Source: CAZKMM01 sp964592965 (GTDB taxonomy: Bacteria; RBG-13-61-14; DRUE01). Taken from it: a DNA stretch of 39,011 nt. The stretch's first letter is position 1. Each line of letters opens with the position of its first letter. Both the position numbers and the translations under genes were made by a program. This document shows positions 33,072 through 39,011 of this stretch, piece by piece. The notes under the pieces are model-generated. The model saw only the letters and a list, made by a program, of their open reading frames with translations, made no database searches and was not told where the DNA came from. The stretch is taken from assembly GCA_964592965.1 (NCBI GenBank), contig CAZQJX010000006.1:1-39011 (forward strand), read 5' to 3'.

Positions 33072-33794
33072 TTAATGCTCCTCTGATATGGCAATGGAAA
33101 AATATACTACACTTAAAATAGAAAAAATAAAAGCCTGAACTACGCTAACCAAAATTCCCAGCGTCATAAAAGCTACAGGCACGAACGGTGCAGCCAAAAT
33201 TAAGAAGATAGCTACTAAAGTATGGTCAGCGAACATATTTCCAAAAAGTCGGACAGATAAACTGAGCACCCTTGCTAAATGCCCAATCAGCTCAATGGGG
33301 ATCATAAGCGGAGCGAGCCAAAGCACAGGTCCTACAAACTGCTTTAAATACTTAATCCCATGTGCGCGAAAGCCATAATATTGTGTAGCGAAAAATACTA
33401 CTATTGCCATTGCCACATTGGTATTAAGATTAGAAGTAGGTGGCTCAAAATAAGGGATGAGACCGAGAAAGTTACTGAAAAGTATCACTACCCACAAAGA
33501 GAGCAAAATGGGAACATATCGCTTCCAGTCTTTGCCTAAAAGCTCTCGCAAGTAGCCAGCAAATATATCAAGGAGAACCTCAAAAAAGTTAAATAGATTA
33601 AAGTGGGGAGAGGGGATAAGAGTGGTTTTGCTTTTTTTAAGCTTTAATTGAAAGGCTACAATTAAACCAATCAGAACAACAGCAACAACCCCTGAATAAA
33701 GAATAGGAACAGGGTCAATGATTTTGTTAAAGTATCCTTTTTGTGGTTCAACTTCTCCAAAAAGTAAAGATGCAAAGGTTAAAGGATGCTCCAT
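33072..33794 (-). CDS. atpB: ATP synthase subunit a
   Basis: F0 stator channel subunit, 240 residues. The essential Arg is Arg182 in SLSVRLFGNMFADH, within helix 5; SNFLGLIPYF and PIELIGHLARVLSL are also conserved. I start at ATG 33794 (TAATG overlap with atpI, AAGGAG upstream) rather than the GTG three codons earlier. It lies 25 bases upstream of atpE. Confidence 0.96.
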   Translation of the reverse strand: MEHPLTFASLLFGEVEPQKGYFNKIIDPVPILYSGVVAVVLIGLIVAFQLKLKKSKTTLIPSPHFNLFNFFEVLLDIFAGYLRELLGKDWKRYVPILLSLWVVILFSNFLGLIPYFEPPTSNLNTNVAMAIVVFFATQYYGFRAHGIKYLKQFVGPVLWLAPLMIPIELIGHLARVLSLSVRLFGNMFADHTLVAIFLILAAPFVPVAFMTLGILVSVVQAFIFSILSVVYFSIAISEEH

Positions 33795-34150
33795 TAAACC
33801 CACTCCTTTTTAGATATAACTGGTAAGATAATAGCTGTAAGAATCAAGCCTGAAAAACCTATCAGTATGCCAGTTTCATTTAACTTTATTAAAAAAATAA
33901 ATCCTGCTAAAACTAAAAACATACCCAGAGATTTTAATCCCAAAACAACAGCCCACCTTTTCTTGGAGCTAGTCTGAAAAAGTTTTTGGATAATTAGCGC
34001 AGTAAGACATAATTCAGTCCAAGCTAATCCAGCTCCTGCAAAAATTCCATCGCTAAGCTCATTTTTACCCATCATTTTCAAAAGCATCCCAGCTAAAAGA
34101 CCATAAATAATTATAATTATGCTTGCCTTAAAAACCAAATATTTACTCAT
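33794..34150 (-). CDS. atpI: ATP synthase protein I
   Basis: A 118-residue protein with four predicted membrane helices, fitting the AtpI (ATP-synt_I) family by position and hydrophobic pattern, though with little strong motif. AtpI helps c-ring assembly. It overlaps atpZ by 8 bases and atpB by one. Confidence 0.75.
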   Translation of the reverse strand: MSKYLVFKASIIIIIYGLLAGMLLKMMGKNELSDGIFAGAGLAWTELCLTALIIQKLFQTSSKKRWAVVLGLKSLGMFLVLAGFIFLIKLNETGILIGFSGLILTAIILPVISKKEWV

Positions 34151-34379
34151 CTTTTGATTGTTCTTGAGTCTGAATGCGTTTTACTTCTCTTAAAATCGCT
34201 TTAATGGCTGCTCCTATACCAAAACCTGTGAAAAGAAGGAGTAGCCAAGGCTGAGTATGAAAATGTTGGTCCAGATAATATCCAATTACCGCACCAATTC
34301 CTACCGCAAATCCCACCTCTATTCCAAGACCAGACAAAATAGCCAAATCTCGCCATAATTTCTTGGGCTCTTTTTGCAT
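34143..34379 (-). CDS. atpZ: AtpZ/AtpQ-like small membrane protein of the ATP synthase cluster
   Basis: A 78-residue protein with two helices: LAILSGLGIEVGFAVGIGAVIGYYLDQHF (described in part) and PWLLLLFTGFGIGAAIKAI, matching the PF09527 family often found before atpI and proposed to help ion supply or assembly. First gene of atpZ-atpI-atpB-atpE. Confidence 0.82.
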   Translation of the reverse strand: MQKEPKKLWRDLAILSGLGIEVGFAVGIGAVIGYYLDQHFHTQPWLLLLFTGFGIGAAIKAILREVKRIQTQEQSKDE

Positions 34380-34396
34380 TGTTTTTTATCTTTAAG

Positions 34397-34425
34397 CACA
34401 TAAACCTTTTTCTTAAATTCGTCAA
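34397..34425 (-). promoter_or_regulatory. Weak candidate promoter of atpZ-atpI-atpB-atpE
   Basis: On the minus strand TTGACG (34425-34420) is followed after 17 bases by TATGTG (34402-34397), a poor -10 box. It lies in the 64-base spacer after the DUF1015 gene. Either this is used, or the atp genes are read from upstream. Confidence 0.3.
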
Positions 34426-34443
34426 ATTGGATTAAAAATATTT

Positions 34444-35730
34444 TTACTCATCTAAAATAAGCCGAAAAACAAGACCGCTTGGAAGTTTGGGATAAAAATA
34501 GGTGCTCTTTTCTGGCATTGCTTTTGCCTGCTCTGCTCGTTCAATAACTTTTTGAGCAGAAATAGGTTTTAAAAGAAAAGCCAGTTGATATTCCTGAGAA
34601 AAAATCTTCTCTGCTATACGCTCTTCGCTCGTCTCATAACTAACCACTTTTTCGCCTAAAATTTCCTCTCTACTAATCATTAAAATTCTTGTTAAAATCA
34701 GCTCCTCAAGTATCTCCACATCCAAAAAATTAAAAAACTCCTGTTGATAATTCTCTTTTAAGGAAATAAGCCAGACTCTGCGTTCATTATCTATCATTAT
34801 CATTTCTCGGTCATTTAGCTCTTCAATTTTCCTCATAACTTCCCAGATAGTTTCTTTATCTAGATGGTCAAAAATGAGATGAGTGTAAAAATATTCACTC
34901 ACTCTTTCAACTAATCCATCTAGCTGAACAGAAGATAAATTGCGAAGCAAACGATGATAAGGGAAAATAACCAAGCCCGCTTCTTCAATGGGAGTAAAAT
35001 AACTCATTATCCAGCCAGCCTGCTTTGCCCATTTATCTCCTTTTGCCAAAAGCTCTCTCCAATATTCTAAGGCAGTCTCATAGCGATGATGACCGTCTGC
35101 AATATATACTCTTTTTTGGGCAAAATAGTCAGAAATTTTTTGCAAAAGATTTTGGTCATAAATGGAGAAAAATTTATGCTCAAACCCTTCATCATCACAA
35201 AATTCAAAAATCGGCTCTTTTTTCTCTGCTTCTGCCAAAGCATTGATAATCTCAAGGCTTGGGTCAGAATAAAGGCAAAAAATGGGGCTTAAGTTTGCCC
35301 TAACTGACCGCAGAAGTGCCAATCGGTCTTTTTTCGGCTCAGAAAGAGTGCGCTCGTGAGGCAAAACCTCTCCTTGTGAATAATTACTCAAGCCTAGAGA
35401 AGCAAAAAACCCCCTTCTCGCTACTTTTCTCTTTCTTCCACCTAAAATATATTCAAAGTTTACTTCATAAAAATAAATACCTTCTTCAGAAGTTTTCTTT
35501 AAAACACCTTCCTTTAGCCATTGAAAAAATTTCTCTTTTGCAGATGAGTAAAAATTTGAATCAGCTGAGAGAGAAAATGTGATATGAATTACATTAAAAG
35601 GACTTTTTTGTGCCAGCTTATTTGCCTTGGTAGAGTCAAGAACATCATAAGGCGGTGCAATCAAATTCTCAATAGCACCAGCTTTAGATGTATTATAAAA
35701 AATAGCCTTAAAAGGTTGAATTCGTACCAT
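34444..35730 (-). CDS. DUF1015 family protein
   Basis: A conserved protein of unknown function, 428 residues (DUF1015/COG4198), with the family start RIQPFKAI and APPYDVLDS, the LPHERTLSEPKKDR segment, and YIADGHHRYETA (209-220). The DGHHRYExA motif resembles the ParB/sulfiredoxin-fold signature DGxHRxxA, which suggests nucleotide binding, but this is inference. No signal peptide or membrane helix is seen. It directly follows tsaC (its ATG is adjacent to the tsaC stop... the tsaC stop ends at 35731). Confidence 0.9.
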   Translation of the reverse strand: MVRIQPFKAIFYNTSKAGAIENLIAPPYDVLDSTKANKLAQKSPFNVIHITFSLSADSNFYSSAKEKFFQWLKEGVLKKTSEEGIYFYEVNFEYILGGRKRKVARRGFFASLGLSNYSQGEVLPHERTLSEPKKDRLALLRSVRANLSPIFCLYSDPSLEIINALAEAEKKEPIFEFCDDEGFEHKFFSIYDQNLLQKISDYFAQKRVYIADGHHRYETALEYWRELLAKGDKWAKQAGWIMSYFTPIEEAGLVIFPYHRLLRNLSSVQLDGLVERVSEYFYTHLIFDHLDKETIWEVMRKIEELNDREMIMIDNERRVWLISLKENYQQEFFNFLDVEILEELILTRILMISREEILGEKVVSYETSEERIAEKIFSQEYQLAFLLKPISAQKVIERAEQAKAMPEKSTYFYPKLPSGLVFRLILDE

Positions 35731-36345
35731 TTAAAAAAATCTCTTTAGGTCATCAAATTTAATTGCACCTTCACGAATTAGCTTAGGCTCTGCTCCTGTA
35801 AGGTCAAGCACAGTAGAAGCTGGACCTTGCTTTTTGCCAGCATCTATAATAAGGTCAACCTCATCTCCTAGCTCTTTTTCAATTTCTTCCGCATCAGTTA
35901 AAGGAGGCTTTCCTGAACGATTGGCGCTGGTAGAGGTTATGGGCTCAAAAGCCCTTTCAACCAGCGCCTGTGCAAACGGGTCGCTACTCCATCTAATACC
36001 TATTCCGGCAGAGCCTGACCGAACAGCTTCTGCCATTCCCATTTTAGCTGGTAAAACTATGGTCAGAGGTCCTGGCCAGAAATGGTCAATTAATCTTTTT
36101 GCCTGCTGGTCAATGTGCACATATCGCTCTGCCATTTCCACGCCTTTGACCAAAATCAAAATGGGCTCTTTTTTCCCTTTAATCTTTCTTATTCGCTCAA
36201 TAGCTTCTGGTCGGCTCACCAATGCTCCCAGACCATAAAGGCTCTCTGTAGGATAGGCAATTACACCACCCATTAAAATTACTTCAAAAGCCTTATCTAC
36301 AAGTGCAGAAAAATTATCTTGCGTTAGTTTGAGCCTTTTGCTCAT
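35731..36345 (-). CDS. tsaC: Threonylcarbamoyl-AMP synthase (TsaC/YwlC/Sua5)
   Basis: Makes threonylcarbamoyl-adenylate for the t6A modification of ANN-decoding tRNAs. The 204-residue YrdC-fold protein has GGVIAYPTESLYGLGA, KIKGKKEPILILVKG, WPGPLTIVLP, GIGIRWSSDP and TSTSANRSGKPP, all typical. It lacks the extra Sua5 domain. It overlaps the DUF89 gene by 4 bases and abuts the DUF1015 gene. Confidence 0.94.
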   Translation of the reverse strand: MSKRLKLTQDNFSALVDKAFEVILMGGVIAYPTESLYGLGALVSRPEAIERIRKIKGKKEPILILVKGVEMAERYVHIDQQAKRLIDHFWPGPLTIVLPAKMGMAEAVRSGSAGIGIRWSSDPFAQALVERAFEPITSTSANRSGKPPLTDAEEIEKELGDEVDLIIDAGKKQGPASTVLDLTGAEPKLIREGAIKFDDLKRFF

Positions 36346-37223
36346 TTAGTCTCTCCCCGGGCAAATATAGCACTTCCCTTTTCTACACCCAAATATCTGC
36401 TTAAAGGAGCACATTTAATAAGGGTGAGAAAATATATACCTAACCCTTTGTCAAAAAGGCATTCAAAATTTGCCTGCCCTTTGGCAATGATAATGTCTGC
36501 TTCTTCCCATAGCTGTTTGAGTTCTGCGCCCATCTTTTCAAAATCAAGTCCCATTCTAGCCTGACCAGTGGTGATAATCTTTACCTTATCAATCTTATCC
36601 AACCCCACCTCAATTGCATCTTCTAAAAGAGCATCATTCAGGGCAGGACCTGATTTTACCGCAACTATAATCTCCTTTGCTTTTTTGTTAAGCTCTTGAA
36701 TTAAAATTTTGTCAAAAGCAATTTCACCAGCATTGTCGCAAAGAAAAAGAATTTTGGGGGAGCGGTCAAGCTGAACAAGAAAATCCTCTAGCTCCAGTCG
36801 AGCAAACTTTACATCAAGGGCTTGGGCAAGCTTTGTTTCTATATCTGCATTTATATCAGGAAGAATAGCGTAATCTACAATGTTTCCCGCAAGGCTTATT
36901 TTTAAGGCACGAATCAAGCGGTCTTTTTCACTAGTTGCTTTTTCTAAAAAAGGTAGGGCAAGTTCAGAAGCAAGTTTTATCCCTATTTGATTGGAGCGCC
37001 TTTTAATCTCTTTAAACGGGTCAGGCTCGCCTAAAACCTGTGAGACATATTCTAAAATAGGCTGGGAATAATCAGGAGCTGGTTGAGAGTAATCTATCTC
37101 TGAAAGATAGGAAAGCGCTTTTTTTAGGGCTAAGAAAATTTTATCATCACTCGCATTGCCAGCCCTGCAGGCAGTAATTACCATTTGCAAAAGACAGGGA
37201 ATACAAGAAGGAAAGAGCCTCAT
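36342..37223 (-). CDS. DUF89 / ARMT1-like damage-control phosphatase
   Basis: A 293-residue member of the DUF89 family (COG1578), metal-dependent phosphatases that remove damaged or excess sugar phosphates. It starts with Cys7 and Cys10 (PSCIPCLL), typical of the prokaryotic subgroup, and has the core ILFLCDNAGEIAFDKIL, VKSGPALNDALLEDA and IIIAKGQANFECLFD, which supply the metal-binding Asp/Asn residues. The substrate is unknown. It overlaps purE and tsaC by 4 bases each. Confidence 0.88.
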   Translation of the reverse strand: MRLFPSCIPCLLQMVITACRAGNASDDKIFLALKKALSYLSEIDYSQPAPDYSQPILEYVSQVLGEPDPFKEIKRRSNQIGIKLASELALPFLEKATSEKDRLIRALKISLAGNIVDYAILPDINADIETKLAQALDVKFARLELEDFLVQLDRSPKILFLCDNAGEIAFDKILIQELNKKAKEIIVAVKSGPALNDALLEDAIEVGLDKIDKVKIITTGQARMGLDFEKMGAELKQLWEEADIIIAKGQANFECLFDKGLGIYFLTLIKCAPLSRYLGVEKGSAIFARGETK

Positions 37224-37723
37224 TTTTTCAAGGAAATTTTATTTAAAAGCTGTTTTTCTCTTTGTTTAACTTTTTGCTTAAGTTCTTTTTTCTTTTGCTT
37301 GAGCTTGTTTTTAAGCTCTGGGTTAGAAATGGCAAGGATTTCGCCTGCTAAAATCGCAGCGTTTTTTGCACCTGCTTTTCCAACCGCCATAGTCGCAACC
37401 GGCACTCCTTGAGGCATCTGAACAATGCTCAAAAGCGCATCTAAACCGTCAAGCATTCCTGAAAGAGGAACCCCTATCACTGGTAGAGTTGTATAACCTG
37501 CAATTACTCCGGGAAGATGCGCGCTTCTGCCTGCTCCTGCAATGAACAATTTTATCCCCCGCTTCTCTGCATTTTTAACATATCTGACCAGTTCCTCAGG
37601 CGTGCGATGCGCACTTAAAACCCGAAGCTCATATTCAATTCCTAAGCTTAAAAGCTCATCAAGGCAAGACTTGATGTTCTCATAATCCGAATCGCTCCCT
37701 ATTATCACCGCTACCTGTGCCAT
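37220..37723 (-). CDS. purE: N5-carboxyaminoimidazole ribonucleotide mutase (PurE)
   Basis: Purine biosynthesis: converts N5-CAIR to CAIR. The 167-residue class I enzyme has GSDSDYE, VLSAHRTPEEL with the catalytic His, FIAGAGRSAHLPGV, and IVQMPQGVPVATMAVGKAGA. After residue 135 or so a Lys-rich tail (about 30 residues, KLKQKKKELKQKVKQREKQ) extends the usual C-terminus. No other pur gene, and no purK, is adjacent. Confidence 0.95.
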   Translation of the reverse strand: MAQVAVIIGSDSDYENIKSCLDELLSLGIEYELRVLSAHRTPEELVRYVKNAEKRGIKLFIAGAGRSAHLPGVIAGYTTLPVIGVPLSGMLDGLDALLSIVQMPQGVPVATMAVGKAGAKNAAILAGEILAISNPELKNKLKQKKKELKQKVKQREKQLLNKISLKK

Positions 37724-37785
37724 TTTTACTCTTGCCCGATAAAATTAGCACAAGATATCTTTTAAGTAAAGAAAGGCTTATTTGC

Positions 37786-38703
37786 TTAAAAGCGATTTTC
37801 AATGCCAATTACAATCGGATAGGCTACAGGCTGATTTCTGCCCACAAGAGAAGCGCCTATTTGAAAAAATAGCTCATAGTTAGTTTGAGGCTGATACTCA
37901 ACCCCTCCTAATATGCTCAAAAGCTCACGAGGATTGTCTAAACTCTCTCCCTCTTCCTTATCCGCCTGTTGATTAAAATAACTAACACCACCAATTAATA
38001 CCCACCGCTCGTTTAATTGATAAAGAAAATCTATGGATTGAAAAAATTTATCTCCTGTATCTATCTTTACTGTTTGCTCCAGCCCTTCAATTCCCTTTTT
38101 AACTTCTCCCGCCTGCGTAAGAACATAACCACCTTTTGCACGGAGAGCAAAATTCTTTTGATGCCAGCAAAAATCCAGCCCAAAAAGAAAATCCGAGTAG
38201 GGATTGCCTGTAACTAAATCTTCTAGGTAATATTCACTATCTCTCAGCCCCATCTTTCGGTTGTGCTCACCAGTAGGAAAGCTTATCTCAAGCCTTGCTC
38301 CTAGCTCCACACTCTCCTTTTTATAAAAAGAAAAAAGAAGATAAGACCAAACATCTCCGATGTTCTGCCCTTTTGCATAAAATTCCTTTCCCGCCAGATA
38401 AGGAATTCTTGCACCTACCTCCAGCCATTTAAGAGCTCCCCAGCCAATTTCAATCTGGGCATTAAACATTCTCCAATCAGCATCCTCTGGAAAATCTGTG
38501 GGCTTTTTATCATCATTAAAATACTTCTGGGCGTCAAAATAAGAAAATTGACCTCTAATCTCAAAAAACCCTTTGGGAAGAAGCAAGGGTCTTTCTACCT
38601 CCAGCGCAGGATATTCTTGCTTTTGGCTTTCAACTCCACCTTGAAAGCTTGCGCTAATAAAAAAAGCAAAGATTAATATTCCCAGTGCCTTTAAAATTTT
38701 CAC
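37786..38703 (-). CDS. Probable outer-membrane beta-barrel protein
   Basis: A 305-residue secreted protein of unrecognised family. Residues 1-20 (MKILKALGILIFAFFISASF) form a clear signal peptide. The rest alternates hydrophobic and polar residues with many aromatic positions (FEIRGQFSYFDA, LEVGARIPYLAG, ELGARLEISFPTG, YELFFQIGASL) and ends in GIENRF with a terminal Phe, as in outer-membrane barrels recognised by BamA. It resembles hypothetical transporter-like or MetA-pathway barrel proteins only in general. It starts with GTG at 38703, overlapping the upstream thioredoxin-fold gene (GTGA). Confidence 0.7.
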   Translation of the reverse strand: MKILKALGILIFAFFISASFQGGVESQKQEYPALEVERPLLLPKGFFEIRGQFSYFDAQKYFNDDKKPTDFPEDADWRMFNAQIEIGWGALKWLEVGARIPYLAGKEFYAKGQNIGDVWSYLLFSFYKKESVELGARLEISFPTGEHNRKMGLRDSEYYLEDLVTGNPYSDFLFGLDFCWHQKNFALRAKGGYVLTQAGEVKKGIEGLEQTVKIDTGDKFFQSIDFLYQLNERWVLIGGVSYFNQQADKEEGESLDNPRELLSILGGVEYQPQTNYELFFQIGASLVGRNQPVAYPIVIGIENRF

Positions 38704-39011
38704 TTGGCGAGCTCCTCATCAATTTTCTTCAAAATGTCATCTGGTTTATATCCATAAAAATAACCGTTGACGAAAACAGTGGGCGTGCCTGTAACATTAA
38801 CTTGCTTTCCTTCGTCCATATGCTCTTCAATTAACTTTTCTACCTCCTTGCTATCCATATCAGTCAGGAATTTATCAATATTTAAATGAAGCTTTTTGGC
38901 AAACTCCACCAGTTTATCTTTGAGCTTATCCTCACCCTGCCTGCTTAAATTAGCCATCTCTCTCTGATGCTCATAAAGAAGGTCGTGATACTGCCAGAAC
39001 TTTCCTTGCTT
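38700..39011 (-). CDS. DsbA/thioredoxin-4-like protein, C-terminal part (5' end cut by window edge)
   Basis: The open frame continues without interruption from 38700 to the right window edge, so this is the last 103 residues of a longer protein. The beginning, QGKFWQYHDLLYEHQ, and the cis-Pro segment VTGTPTVFVNG are hallmarks of the DsbA/thioredoxin_4 family (PF13462), as in DsbA-like and BdbD proteins. The CXXC active site would lie beyond the edge. An internal ATG at 38957 is not the start. It probably folds disulfide proteins in the periplasm; it is translationally coupled to the barrel protein. Confidence 0.85.
   Translation of the reverse strand, partial: KQGKFWQYHDLLYEHQREMANLSRQGEDKLKDKLVEFAKKLHLNIDKFLTDMDSKEVEKLIEEHMDEGKQVNVTGTPTVFVNGYFYGYKPDDILKKIDEELAK

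Noticed and set aside
38957..38957. ATG 38957 as the start of a complete 85-residue protein
   Set aside because: The frame continues upstream to the window edge with the conserved QGKFWQYHDLLYEHQ motif of DsbA-like proteins, so the gene is cut by the edge.
1..39011. CRISPR array, insertion sequence, prophage or integron
   Set aside because: I saw no regularly spaced repeats, no transposase or integrase, and no terminal repeats; the window is dense with housekeeping operons.

Overview
The window is almost wall-to-wall coding on the minus strand, with one plus-strand gene (a metallo-beta-lactamase fold hydrolase at 10508-11266). It looks like a chromosomal stretch from a deep-branching, diderm, probably anaerobic and possibly thermophilic bacterium. 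Diderm: a secreted protein that reads like an outer-membrane beta-barrel ending in Phe. Anaerobic: a 2-hydroxyacyl-CoA dehydratase-type iron-sulfur protein beside a corrinoid protein. Thermophilic (inference only): an inositol-1-phosphate synthase plus a fused cytidylyltransferase/CDP-alcohol transferase, the gene pair that makes the thermolyte di-myo-inositol phosphate. Motile: a sigma-28 gene with a MinD-like and a sigma-54 activator gene. I cannot assign a phylum from the sequence alone.

Layout, left to right (genes are read right to left). 1-2910: flagellar regulation trio, FleQ-like activator, FleN/FlhG-like ATPase, FliA sigma factor (cut by the window edge). 2911-3203: AT-rich spacer. 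3204-7718: gap-pgk-tpiA-xylB operon with a clear sigma-70-type promoter. 7789-10208: ino1 and the fused inositol-phosphate gene, driven by a perfect TTGACA-17-TATAAT promoter and a roughly 200-base leader with mutually exclusive hairpins around the ribosome binding site. 10508-11266: the divergent hydrolase gene. 11294-13079: dehydratase-family protein and corrinoid protein, translationally overlapped. 13083-17700: housekeeping block ychF, pth, rplY, prs, tRNA-Gln, spoVG, ispE. 17751-18419: tandem-FHA protein. 18444-32622: a complete 14-gene NADH:quinone oxidoreductase operon (nuoA to nuoN), interrupted between nuoE and nuoF by a HEPN-MNT pair. 32718-34379: F0 genes atpZ-atpI-atpB-atpE. 34444-37723: DUF1015, tsaC, DUF89 and purE. 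37786-39011: outer-membrane-like protein and the C-terminal part of a DsbA-like thioredoxin-fold protein (cut by the window edge).

How the parts fit: lower glycolysis yields NADH, which complex I (NuoE/F/G present, so NADH is the likely donor) oxidises while building an ion gradient used by the F-type ATP synthase, whose F0 genes sit directly upstream; the F1 genes and subunit b must be elsewhere. The most unusual items are the low-GC HEPN-MNT (toxin-antitoxin-type) pair fitted seamlessly by stop/start overlaps into the complex I operon, and the switch-like leader of ino1. The corrinoid/dehydratase pair is a third candidate for undescribed chemistry.
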